In this document: piece after piece, positions 18,478 to 27,186 of the stretch
Position numbering within the stretch: the stretch's first letter is position 1
Layout of the letters: each line of letters opens with the position of its first letter
DNA from: Nanobdellota archaeon
GTDB taxonomy: Archaea; Nanobdellota; Nanobdellia; Woesearchaeales; UBA11576
NCBI GenBank assembly: GCA_018830225.1
Contig: JAHJSS010000029.1
Span: 1-33,964, forward strand
DNA length: 33,964 bases
Direction of reading: 5' to 3'
Program-made: the position numbers and the translations under genes
Notes under the pieces: model-generated
Seen by the model: the letters and a program-made list of their open reading frames with translations, nothing else
Database searches by the model: none
What the model was told of the DNA's origin: nothing

Positions 18478-19146
18478 TCACTTCACCTCGACAGGCTTGC
18501 CCATGGTGAGCTTGAGCAGCATGTTCTTGATATTGTTCTGCTCAGAAGGCAGCTTATGGATCAAAGAATTGTATACAGTGATTATGTTGTCTATGACCTC
18601 GTCCTCATTCTGGTCCTCAATGCCGACAGAGCACTTTATCACCGGCTGTGTCTTCGCCTTTATGACAGCGGTCTTCTGCAGCCGGTCATACAGCGGCTGA
18701 AGAGCTGCCTTCGGAGGGACCACACATCCTGCCTTAGGGTTTGGCATCTTGCCCCTTGTGCCCAGTATCTTACCGAACACCTGGGCCAACTTCGGCATTA
18801 CCGTTGCCTGGGCTATGAAGAAAGCATGCTCCTGGGCGAGCTTCTTGGCGAGCTTCTTGTCCTTCTGGTACTTATCGAAATCATCAACTGATATTGTTGT
18901 GTCGCAGACCTTCTTTGCCTCTTCCTTAAGCTCAGGGCCCACAAAAGCGCAGATCTTGACAGGTTTTCCCTTAGAATAATGAAGATTTGCATAGACCTCT
19001 ACATGGTTCTCAGGCTTCTTTAAATCCAGCCCTCTGAGGTTTATGATGAAATCGAACGTCTGCTTGAAATTACGCTTCTTAGAACTCTCCTTAACCTTCT
19101 TAAGAGCTTCTTTGACGCTATCTTTGTCCATTAAGACCATCTCCAC
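18478..19146 (-). CDS. rpl1: 50S ribosomal protein L1
   Basis: FIINLRGLDLKKPENHVE...VFGKILGTRGKMPNPKAGCVVPP; start may be internal (19131). Confidence 0.93.
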   Translation of the reverse strand: MEMVLMDKDSVKEALKKVKESSKKRNFKQTFDFIINLRGLDLKKPENHVEVYANLHYSKGKPVKICAFVGPELKEEAKKVCDTTISVDDFDKYQKDKKLAKKLAQEHAFFIAQATVMPKLAQVFGKILGTRGKMPNPKAGCVVPPKAALQPLYDRLQKTAVIKAKTQPVIKCSVGIEDQNEDEVIDNIITVYNSLIHKLPSEQNNIKNMLLKLTMGKPVEVK

Positions 19147-19317
19147 CCTCCTACGAACCCAAAACGGCTGTAGTCTGCGGGATTACTGTGGTTAAACTAG
19201 CATTGATGGGTGGAAAGGGGGTATATAAAGATGGCGGTTATGGGTTGTGAACAAATCACCCCCTAATATGTGCTTGGATTAGCTACTCAGTTTTTGGGTG
19301 GAAAAAGCGAGAATTAA

Positions 19318-20499
19318 TTAGGGTTGTTGTATCTCTCGCAGAATCTCGCAGAAAGGGTCGCTGGCAGTGCCATTCTTCAGGAATCCTGCAGTCCTGTCAC
19401 CACCTTTGCAGTATTGAAAGCAGTCAGCATCAGCGCATCGTGGATCAAGGTCATGCAGTCTGTTGAAGAGATGGTCTTCTTTGTTCTTTAATCGTCTGAA
19501 TATATCTTTTAGGGATTCTTCTGTTATATCCCCAATACTCCACTGGTCTGTCTTGCCCTCCCGCATCAGATGAGTGCATCCGAAATATACATTACCATCA
19601 CTTGATATCCGCAATAGGTATGCTGGGCTTTCCACATGGGCGCTGGGCATCAATCGGTGCCCCTCCACAAGGTATGATGCGAGACCCGTGTCTGAGCAAT
19701 ATCTTCTTGTTGATTCATCAACACCGAGTTCCCTGAACAATCTTGGCAAGAATCTGCTGTATGCTGGTGGTATTGCGATGAATATCTTGTATTCCCTGCT
19801 GGTGACATCCTGGACTGCTTCCATGAACTGCTCTTCGTTGAGAAGCATCTTGTCATCAGGCCATCCAAGATAGAACGCAACATCGAGCTTGACTCGCCCA
19901 TTGTCCCCGAATCTATCGCTGATCATGTCGACCAAGGCTCCTGCTTCTTTATAGCTTCCTGAGTTCAGTGTTGCAATCAGGCCGATCATCTCGAACATAT
20001 CGTTATCTGCGGCATAGCATATGTTTTCCCAGCTTCTGGCGAATGCCCCTTCCCCCCTGATAGCGTCATGGACCCCTTCACAGCCATCCAAGGAAGGGTC
20101 GAGATAATGCACCCTGCCTTGCAGTCTGTGCTGGAGTTCAGGGGTCAGCAGGATGCTGTTTGTCATAAGGATTACTTTTTCTGCTATTTCAGAAGCAGCA
20201 TGGCTTACCCTGACCAGCTTATCTGGGGTCATTGTCGGTTCCTTGCCTGAGATGCTGAAATATTTTGCTCCTTCAATTTCTTGTATCCTTTTTAGCAATA
20301 ATTCTTCAGGGATCACTTCGCCAGATACTTCCCGTTTTTGGATGCAGTGGGTGCAGCTGAGATTGCAGATCTCATTGATCTCTGCTGAGATGCTAAAAGG
20401 AACATCTATAGGTGGATCTGTCTGGTCTCGTTTAGAGTAAACGAGCGATCCTATTATTGATTTACTATAGGGTGTTGGGAATCTCATTCTAGTTGCCAT
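19318..20499 (-). CDS. Radical SAM protein with SPASM-like C-terminal cysteines
   Basis: CX3CX2C motif CNLSCTHC; C-term CADADCFQYCKGGDR. Confidence 0.88.
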   Translation of the reverse strand: MATRMRFPTPYSKSIIGSLVYSKRDQTDPPIDVPFSISAEINEICNLSCTHCIQKREVSGEVIPEELLLKRIQEIEGAKYFSISGKEPTMTPDKLVRVSHAASEIAEKVILMTNSILLTPELQHRLQGRVHYLDPSLDGCEGVHDAIRGEGAFARSWENICYAADNDMFEMIGLIATLNSGSYKEAGALVDMISDRFGDNGRVKLDVAFYLGWPDDKMLLNEEQFMEAVQDVTSREYKIFIAIPPAYSRFLPRLFRELGVDESTRRYCSDTGLASYLVEGHRLMPSAHVESPAYLLRISSDGNVYFGCTHLMREGKTDQWSIGDITEESLKDIFRRLKNKEDHLFNRLHDLDPRCADADCFQYCKGGDRTAGFLKNGTASDPFCEILREIQQP

Positions 20500-20596
20500 A
20501 CTATCTATTATGTCTTAGGCAATATTTAATGCTTTTTCAATAAAAAGTTAATAAAACACCAAAATATTTATATATTATTTCCTATTTCTTAACAAT

Positions 20597-21616
20597 ATGG
20601 CTATGAACTACATAAACTGGGTCGTACAGAAATCTCCCCCGCTCTACAAGATAGACAGCAAAGACAGGAAGATAATCCAATTATTATCAGGCAATTCGAG
20701 ATCGTCCTTGAAGAGCATCTCAAAAGAAGTGAAGATCAGCGAGGTCGCAGTCTTCAGAAGGATCCGGCGCCTGGAAAAACAAGGCATCATCACAGGACAC
20801 ACTTGTCTTATTGATTTCCAAAAGCTAGGGTTTGACATATATTGTGTGGGAATAAAGGTCAACGTGGCACATAAAGAAAAAGAAGGGTACATACAACAAA
20901 TGCTGAAGAATCCTTTCCTCTCGCAGATCGTGGCGCTCTCTGGTGGAAAATGGGATTTCCTGGTCAGGTTCTTCTCAAAAAGAGAGAACATAGAAGAGGT
21001 TATATCTTATTTTGATCATCCCCAGATAGAGCGGTTCGATCTCTCGCAGATCAGCAGATTATTCTACGAAAGAAAAGATACTGCGGAAGTCATGAAAAGC
21101 AGCACGAAGAGAGAACAAGCAGATAAGAAGGATATCAGCATCTTGCATGAACTCGCAATAGACTCTCGACAATCAATAACAGATCTCGCCTTGAAAGTAG
21201 GCCTTTCAGCAAAGCAGACTATGGAACGGATAAAGAACCTGCTGCAGAAAAAGATCATCCTCGCCTTATCCGCATACAGCAACCCGATGGTCTATGGAGG
21301 GATGGGCTTCCTGCTCCTGATCGAGACAAAGATGCGAAGCCCGCAAGAGAAGATCGCGACAAAACTTGTAAGACACAAGACATCAACAGGAGGCTGGGTA
21401 AACCTCCAAACACCCAACATAATAACAGGCCACATCATCTCTGACCTCAAAGAACTTGACGACATCGAAGATGAGATGGCAGATGACAGGGAATCGATAA
21501 AAACATGGAACTTCGTGAAGATAGATGAACAACTCTACTACAATTTCTTCCCTGACAAGATATTTGAACTGCTGATCCAGGAAAGGGAGTCGCAGCGGAT
21601 ATTAAGAACAAGATAA
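20597..21616 (+). CDS. Lrp/AsnC-like regulator with two winged-helix modules
   Basis: DRKIIQLLSGNSRSSLKSISKEVKISEVAVFRRIRRLEKQGIITGH and a second KKDISILHELAIDSRQSITDLALKVGLSAKQTMERIKNL. Confidence 0.85.
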   Translation: MAMNYINWVVQKSPPLYKIDSKDRKIIQLLSGNSRSSLKSISKEVKISEVAVFRRIRRLEKQGIITGHTCLIDFQKLGFDIYCVGIKVNVAHKEKEGYIQQMLKNPFLSQIVALSGGKWDFLVRFFSKRENIEEVISYFDHPQIERFDLSQISRLFYERKDTAEVMKSSTKREQADKKDISILHELAIDSRQSITDLALKVGLSAKQTMERIKNLLQKKIILALSAYSNPMVYGGMGFLLLIETKMRSPQEKIATKLVRHKTSTGGWVNLQTPNIITGHIISDLKELDDIEDEMADDRESIKTWNFVKIDEQLYYNFFPDKIFELLIQERESQRILRTR

Positions 21617-21631
21617 AATAAGGGTCTTTTT

Positions 21632-22189
21632 TCACGCCTGCTTCAGCATGTTCTTCTTCTTGAAGTCAATGTTGTGCCGTTGGAGTAATTGTGTGAACTC
21701 GTCAGAATTGCTGATCGGGATCTCTATGACTCCTGGCGCTATGTGTTTTCCTTCGAGGAGCTTGATCAGTCCCTCTTTCCCTCGCCCGCTCAATATGTAA
21801 TTGAACTTAACCTTCTCTGTGTGGGACTTGTCCTTCAGGCTGTACGTGAAAAGGGTGCTGCCCTCAAAGCCTATCTTCTTCGAGAATGGTTTGTCATCAA
21901 ACACGCTGAAGCCCTCCAGAAATATTCCTGTCTTCCCGAAGAACTCTGGTCTGAAAAGCTCTTCGAGCAGGAGCCCTTTCATGTCGACTTTCAGATCCGT
22001 GTCTAGTCTTTCTTTTATCCTCTGTACTTTATCAAGTCTCTCTCTCAAAGATCCTGAACGGAATATGACTGCTATGTCTACGTCGTTCGGCTTTGCCTTT
22101 CCCTTGACTGCAGAGCCGTAAATGACGATGTCAAATATTTCCTTGTCCTTGCTTTCTTTCTTCAGAGAGCTCTTTAATCCTTTCAGCAT
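21632..22189 (-). CDS. Nucleotidyltransferase-domain protein (MNT-type antitoxin candidate)
   Basis: DIVIYGSAVKGKAKPNDVDIAVIF matches the GSxxKGxxxxxDxD motif; overlaps the HEPN gene. Confidence 0.85.
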   Translation of the reverse strand: MLKGLKSSLKKESKDKEIFDIVIYGSAVKGKAKPNDVDIAVIFRSGSLRERLDKVQRIKERLDTDLKVDMKGLLLEELFRPEFFGKTGIFLEGFSVFDDKPFSKKIGFEGSTLFTYSLKDKSHTEKVKFNYILSGRGKEGLIKLLEGKHIAPGVIEIPISNSDEFTQLLQRHNIDFKKKNMLKQA

Positions 22190-22496
22190 CTTCTCTCATC
22201 ATCTCCGCGGCTTCCTCATCCATCTTCTTGGTGTAGCTGTCCTGATAGAACGGGAAGTCCTTGTCTATTATCGCATACAGTTCAGGGTGCCTGTCTTGGA
22301 CAATCCTGAACCTGTGGGTGTGTGAAGAGGGCACTTCACCCTCTTTCTTCAAGAGAAACAGGTCAATACCGGCACATATCGCTTTGAAGAACAGTGTTGT
22401 TGCAGAATTGAATTTGTTCTTTTTGAGCTCTTCTTCTGCAGATGAGAAGTATTCCTCGAAATTCTCTCTCAATATCTGTTCTTTTTCATCCATCAT
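22131..22496 (-). CDS. HEPN-domain protein
   Basis: NSATTLFFKAICAGIDLFLLKKEGEVPSSHTHRFRIVQDRHPELYAIIDKDFPFYQDSYT; overlaps MNT. ATG at 22496 or 22493 (the ORF-track start at 22505 is TTG). Confidence 0.8.
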   Translation of the reverse strand: MMDEKEQILRENFEEYFSSAEEELKKNKFNSATTLFFKAICAGIDLFLLKKEGEVPSSHTHRFRIVQDRHPELYAIIDKDFPFYQDSYTKKMDEEAAEMMREDAERIKELSEERKQGQGNI

Positions 22497-22586
22497 ATTG
22501 TACAACGTGGTGGTATTATTTAAATCTTTTGGTTGTATGATACAACTTAGGGTTTATTTTGATGTTTTTTTGTTGTATTGTACAAC
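22492..22586. promoter_or_regulatory. Three palindromic operator-like sites at 40-bp period around the HEPN/MNT promoter
   Basis: TACAAC at 22501-22506, 22541-22546, 22581-22586; full palindromes GTTGTATGATACAAC (22532-22546) and GTTGTATTGTACAAC (22572-22586); degenerate ATCATATTGTACAAC (22492-22506). TTTAAATA-type TATA between sites 1 and 2. Confidence 0.75.
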
Positions 22587-22691
22587 GATGGTTTATAGAC
22601 AGAATCGCGCGCAAACCTGGGTTTGTTGGGTGTCAAGCCACGTTTTCCCCGTAGGCACTGGGTTTCGAGCAAGCTCGAAACAAAGCTTGAA

Positions 22692-22836
22692 CCAGCACCA
22701 CGCAGCTATGCTTATTTAGGCTGCAACCTGGATATGTGCTGGTTGTTGCTTGCGCAATATACGTAAAGGTGGAGGGTTGATTCAGCCCGAATCTGCTTCT
22801 TTTTGCGCAGACACGCTATTAGCGGTGGTGCTGCTC
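22692..22836. repeat. Degenerate palindromic element, copy D of the GCAGCGCC-core family
   Basis: Left CAGCACCACGCAGCTA resembles copy A GCAGCGCCACGCTGCTA; right AGCGGTGGTGCTGCT (22821-22835) versus copy A AGCGGTGGCGCTGCT. Confidence 0.6.
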
Positions 22837-23569
22837 AGGTATACAAGAACTCCTTCCTCTTGTTGAGGGTAGAGTAAGGCACTTCGCCGAACTCGCAGTC
22901 GTTGCAGGTAGGGTCAAGGGATATCCACCCGTCCTCCTCCTTGTACTTCTTAGGGGCATCATCAATCTTCACCTGGACATAGACATGGTCAGGGATGAAA
23001 GCGAACCTTATCGGTATGCCTACAGCCATCTCAAGATTTGCAAGCAGTATGGCGAGCCCGTCGCAGTCAGCGCCTCCTGAGTAGAGCGTCTCGAAAGGGC
23101 TCTCAAGATAATTGTTTGGGGGGTCACCGACATAATGGAGATTGTCCCTCACGAAATAGAAGATGGCCTTCGCATAGCAGACATCGCTCTCCCTGCAGCT
23201 GGCAGTGGCTATCCTCGCGGCCATGTTGCGCACTGACTGATGAGAAGGCATGATCAGCCTCAGGAAATCAGCCCTTGACCCTCCAGGTATTCCGGCAGTA
23301 TCATTGGCAAGAATAGAGATGCCATAAGGCATGACTTCAGCAAGAGTGGGAACATCCTTCGGGACAGGATCTATCTTTATGCCGTAATACGGCACGACCA
23401 TCATTATGATCAGCAGGAGAAGGACGAGCACGAGCAGGTAAGCGAAAGGGTTGGGCCGCCCATTCTCTCTCTTCTTGATCTTCTCAGTGCCTGGGCGCGT
23501 GTGTTTCTTCTCAAGCTCGCGCAGGGCCTGTTCAGCCTCTTTTATCAGCTCTTCCTCTTCCATCAGCAT
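22835..23569 (-). CDS. Membrane-anchored transglutaminase-like protein
   Basis: TM YLLVLVLLLLIIMMVVPYYGI; catalytic triad pattern GADCDGLA, DHVYVQV, WISLDPT. Confidence 0.88.
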   Translation of the reverse strand: MLMEEEELIKEAEQALRELEKKHTRPGTEKIKKRENGRPNPFAYLLVLVLLLLIIMMVVPYYGIKIDPVPKDVPTLAEVMPYGISILANDTAGIPGGSRADFLRLIMPSHQSVRNMAARIATASCRESDVCYAKAIFYFVRDNLHYVGDPPNNYLESPFETLYSGGADCDGLAILLANLEMAVGIPIRFAFIPDHVYVQVKIDDAPKKYKEEDGWISLDPTCNDCEFGEVPYSTLNKRKEFLYT

Positions 23570-23625
23570 AGCAGGTTATCAAAAAACTTTATAAATGCTT
23601 CGCAGTTACTGGAGCCTGATGCGAT

Positions 23626-24333
23626 ATGCCGGACCAAAAAAATACGCCGAAACACATAGGCATAATCCTTGACGGTAACCGCAGGTTCGCGAAGAGGCTG
23701 ATGGCCAAGCCATGGATGGGGCACAAGTGGGGAGCAGATAAAGTCCAGAAGCTGTTCGAGTGGTGCAAAGAACTCGACGTCAAGGAACTCACGCTCTACG
23801 CTTTCTCTATGCAGAACTTCAACAGGCCAAAAGAAGAGTTCGATTACCTCATGAAGGTATTCCTGGAATTCTTTGAAGATGCGAAGAACAACAAGGCAAT
23901 CCATGAAAACAAGATACGCGTCAGGTTCATAGGAAGGATAAACCTATTCCCGAAAGAGGTCTACCAGAAGATGCTCGAGCTCATGGAAGCGACAAAAGAG
24001 TATGACCAGTACTTCATCAATTTCGCGATGGCATACGGCGGAAGGGAAGAGCTCATCGACGCTGTCAAGAAGATAGGCAGGCAGCTAGAGGCAGGAGAGA
24101 TAAAGCCAGAGGACATCGACGCAGAGATGATAAACAGGAACCTCTACATGGACCACGAGCCAGACCTGATAATAAGGACAGGCGGCGACCACCGCACCTC
24201 AAATTTCCTTGTGTGGCAGAGCTGGTACTCGGAATGGTTCTTCCTGGAGAAGACCTGGCCAGAGTTCGAGAAAGAGGACCTTATCGCGTGCATCAATGAC
24301 TATATGGACAGGGAAAGAAGGTTCGGAAAGTAA
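23626..24333 (+). CDS. uppS: cis-Prenyltransferase (polyprenyl diphosphate synthase)
   Basis: HIGIILDGNRRFAKRL, TLYAFSMQNFNRPKEE, DLIIRTGGDHRTSNFLVWQSWYSEWFF. Confidence 0.95.
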   Translation: MPDQKNTPKHIGIILDGNRRFAKRLMAKPWMGHKWGADKVQKLFEWCKELDVKELTLYAFSMQNFNRPKEEFDYLMKVFLEFFEDAKNNKAIHENKIRVRFIGRINLFPKEVYQKMLELMEATKEYDQYFINFAMAYGGREELIDAVKKIGRQLEAGEIKPEDIDAEMINRNLYMDHEPDLIIRTGGDHRTSNFLVWQSWYSEWFFLEKTWPEFEKEDLIACINDYMDRERRFGK

Positions 24334-24392
24334 GTTTTATAATTGAGTTATGTTTCTCTGGTCAGCTGAGAGGTGTTGGGGGTTAGACAAGG

Positions 24393-24653
24393 ATGAAATC
24401 ATATGTGAATACTATTTTGTCATACGTGCCGATTGCAGTGGGAGCTGCGGCAGGAAGCTGCATGCTGATATTTGGCATAGGTCAGGAGTTGTCTGATGTC
24501 ATTCATATAGAATCAGACCTTCCAAGGATGGGGATAGACACGCTTGTAGGAGTCACTCCGATGTTTGCAGCATGCGGCATCGTCGAAGGGGCCAGGGCGC
24601 TCTGCGGATATAAACCTAAGAAGGAAATCCCCTGCGAGTATCGGCAGGAATAG
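24393..24653 (+). CDS. Small membrane protein
   Basis: Two hydrophobic segments; ORF in intergenic gap. Confidence 0.5.
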   Translation: MKSYVNTILSYVPIAVGAAAGSCMLIFGIGQELSDVIHIESDLPRMGIDTLVGVTPMFAACGIVEGARALCGYKPKKEIPCEYRQE

Positions 24654-25199
24654 TCACTCGCTGAATACCTGCGCCTGGAACCTGAAGACCTTGTTCTTCC
24701 TGTTCTTCCACGCATCTTCTGGAAGCCCTGCCTTCTGGCAGGTCATCTCCAATGCGCGCTCAGGAGTGCAATGATATTCTGTGAACACCTGCGGAAGAAG
24801 AAGACCTGAGCCTGACGGGCCCTTGATAATCAGGCCGTCCTCGCCAATCTTGATGTGCTTGGGCAGGTCCTCCGGGTCTGAGGCAATCTCCTCAGGCACT
24901 GTAAGCACAGAGACCTCGATGTCGATGTCCTTGAGCTCGCCCTGCTCCACTGGGTGGAACCTGCAGTCCTCGAACGCAGCAGCTCGAGCAGCCTCAAACA
25001 CCGCCTGGTAAAGAGGATAAATAGGGTATGGAAAACCTATGCAGCCCCTCAGCTCACCTTTCTTGTGAAGCGTGACAAATACCCCTTGCTTGTCGCTGAA
25101 CTTCTTGTATGTCTCGAGATTTATATCCTTCTTTGAGAAGTATGATTCTATAGACTTTCGCGCGAGTTCAATAAGTCTTTTTCCGTCTTCCTTGCGCAT
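24654..25199 (-). CDS. AMMECR1-domain protein
   Basis: GVFVTLHKKGELRGCIGFPYPIYPLYQAVFEAARAAAFEDCRFHPV; LLLPQVFTEYHCTPERALEMTCQKAGL. Confidence 0.95.
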   Translation of the reverse strand: MRKEDGKRLIELARKSIESYFSKKDINLETYKKFSDKQGVFVTLHKKGELRGCIGFPYPIYPLYQAVFEAARAAAFEDCRFHPVEQGELKDIDIEVSVLTVPEEIASDPEDLPKHIKIGEDGLIIKGPSGSGLLLPQVFTEYHCTPERALEMTCQKAGLPEDAWKNRKNKVFRFQAQVFSE

Positions 25200-25201
25200 C
25201 T

Positions 25202-25477
25202 TTACTTGACTGCCTTGGAGAATGATTTCAGGAACTCATCTGCGTCCTTCTTGACGCTCTTGACAGCATCCGCAAGAATCTTCTTAGGGTCGCCGGATTC
25301 CACCTCTATCACGAGCTTAGGTACACCGACAAGAGGGTGCGATATGTTGTAACCAGCAACCTTGACCTTCTTATTCTTCCACAGCTCTGACTTCAGGGCA
25401 TTGCAGAGGGTATGGCCCTCACCCTTAATCTCAACAACAAGCCTGTTTTTCGATTCCTCAAGAACATTGATCTCCAT
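25202..25477 (-). CDS. rpo11: DNA-directed RNA polymerase subunit Rpo11 (L)
   Basis: LVVEIKGEGHTLCNALKSELW...VAGYNISHPLVGVPKLVIE. Confidence 0.93.
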   Translation of the reverse strand: MEINVLEESKNRLVVEIKGEGHTLCNALKSELWKNKKVKVAGYNISHPLVGVPKLVIEVESGDPKKILADAVKSVKKDADEFLKSFSKAVK

Positions 25478-25614
25478 TATATACCCCCATTAAATGCGAT
25501 TTATACAGGGAGTTAGGGGTGGTTTATAAATGTTGCTGGCGCGGATTTTTTAACTACTTACTAGTGGTGAAAAATAGAAAGATTTAAAAAGGAAAGGCTA
25601 TTTTGGTGGCTAAA

Positions 25615-27186
25615 ATGCATGAAAAAGATGGCATGCTCATGTTCGACAGCGAAGGCCAGGTAGAGATAGTCCTTGAACTGCTGCGGCGTGGGCTTAATGG
25701 TAGAATGATAATAACAGACTGCGGCAGGAATCCCCGCGTATTTCTTGATGAGGCAGAACAGGACGAATTCCTCAGGTCCAGAAAAATGGATCCTGACCAT
25801 CTGCGTGTGGTCATGAGTCAGCGCAGACCTGACCGCTATGTTGATCCAAAAGAGCAGAATTCCCCTGGCGCAGAGCAGAGATTCGGGCCAGGAACCCTTG
25901 ACCCAGTAAACATACTCCAGTATGGCCGTGGCGGATCTACTGTGCGCGTAGCCCAAAGGCTTGCCGATGACTCTTACCCTGTACGCATCCCTTTCGCGAT
26001 GAAGGTCGTCGAGAAGACCTGCCCTGATGAATGGAGCGCGATGATGGAAGAGAGGATAATGAGGGAGCTGAAGCAGCGCGGAAGACGCGTCGCAGAGATC
26101 TACCGGCGCGAAGGCCGCGTGCTCGACATCGAGATGGTCTCCCCGACGATATATGAATTAGCCAACACCGACGGACGTTCCCAACAGGAGCTTGAATCTC
26201 TCCTTGAGGATGCGATGGATGAGAAGCTAATGATATATCAGGACCTTCCTGAGATACTTGATGCTGACGTTGTAGAAGAGGTCAAAAGGAGGAGAGTTGC
26301 CTGCCTGAGGCCTGATTTTCCAGGGCTTTCCGATGAGGACATAGAGCACAACTATGACTGCTTGAAGCTCATAAAGTCGCTGCACCTCCATGACGATGAA
26401 CGTATGCGGAAACTGGCAGGCATAGAACACCCCTCGCAATTCCTAGATGTCTATGAGGAGGCGTATGGCTGGATGTTGCGTGAGGAAAGACGCGTACACG
26501 CAAGGCTTCTCAGCGACGAGTACACGAGGAACCGCGGAGTGAGGGACGGCAAGACCATAGCGTTCGACTTCACGCCGAGATTCGACATCCCGCAGATAGA
26601 TGACCTGTTCCTGCTGCAGGCAGGAGGCAATAGGCTTCAGCCGGATACGCAGCAGAGGCTCGTAATGCGCTCTGCAATTGAGCAAGGTAGGGAGCCATGG
26701 GACTACTACGCCACATACATCTGCGCCTCCCCGACACGCTCCTATATGCAGATGGCATACATCGTCGATGACCTCCATTCGATGCACATCTGGCTCGAGA
26801 GGCTGCATGCTGGCGGTATGAATGTGTCTGCGTGGAAGGACCCTGCACAGTATGTCGACGAGTTCTCGCAGGTCTATGTATCACGGCTTGCAGCATTGAT
26901 GGATGAGTTCGTCTCCTATGCAGAGCAGGCCAAGCAGTATGCACATCACCATGGGATGAACTGCGTTTTTGGGGCGCCGACCGCCCGCAGCATGGAGCAT
27001 ATGGCTCAGCTCTTGACGACGCCACGGAAGGTCGTTTGGCTCCATAATGCAGCGATGGAACTCCTCGGGGCACGGCTGGCAGGGTTTCTGGACCGCCAGA
27101 AAGATGCGCCGTTCTTCAAAGAGACCGAAGTGCTGGATGAGATAGAGGGACAGATATCAGACGTATTGGAAGCGCAACTGCTCTAG
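25615..27186 (+). CDS. Protein of unknown function, candidate divergent protein-kinase-like fold
   Basis: ggtgg RBS before ATG 25615. ILQYGRGGSTVRVAQRL (Gly-loop-like), PFAMKVVEK (VAIK-like), VHARLLSDEYTRN (catalytic-loop-like), IAFDFTPRFDIPQIDDL (DFG-like). Confidence 0.7.
   Translation: MHEKDGMLMFDSEGQVEIVLELLRRGLNGRMIITDCGRNPRVFLDEAEQDEFLRSRKMDPDHLRVVMSQRRPDRYVDPKEQNSPGAEQRFGPGTLDPVNILQYGRGGSTVRVAQRLADDSYPVRIPFAMKVVEKTCPDEWSAMMEERIMRELKQRGRRVAEIYRREGRVLDIEMVSPTIYELANTDGRSQQELESLLEDAMDEKLMIYQDLPEILDADVVEEVKRRRVACLRPDFPGLSDEDIEHNYDCLKLIKSLHLHDDERMRKLAGIEHPSQFLDVYEEAYGWMLREERRVHARLLSDEYTRNRGVRDGKTIAFDFTPRFDIPQIDDLFLLQAGGNRLQPDTQQRLVMRSAIEQGREPWDYYATYICASPTRSYMQMAYIVDDLHSMHIWLERLHAGGMNVSAWKDPAQYVDEFSQVYVSRLAALMDEFVSYAEQAKQYAHHHGMNCVFGAPTARSMEHMAQLLTTPRKVVWLHNAAMELLGARLAGFLDRQKDAPFFKETEVLDEIEGQISDVLEAQLL

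Noticed and set aside
19220-19260. Possible 11-aa peptide (MAVMGCEQITP) as a radical SAM substrate
   Set aside because: Lies in the promoter/leader of the L1 operon, where tatata serves the minus strand; no supporting RBS or repeat of such peptides.
26570-27073. 167-aa minus-strand ORF opposite the kinase-like gene
   Set aside because: Arg/His/Pro-rich shadow translation; no RBS or family resemblance.
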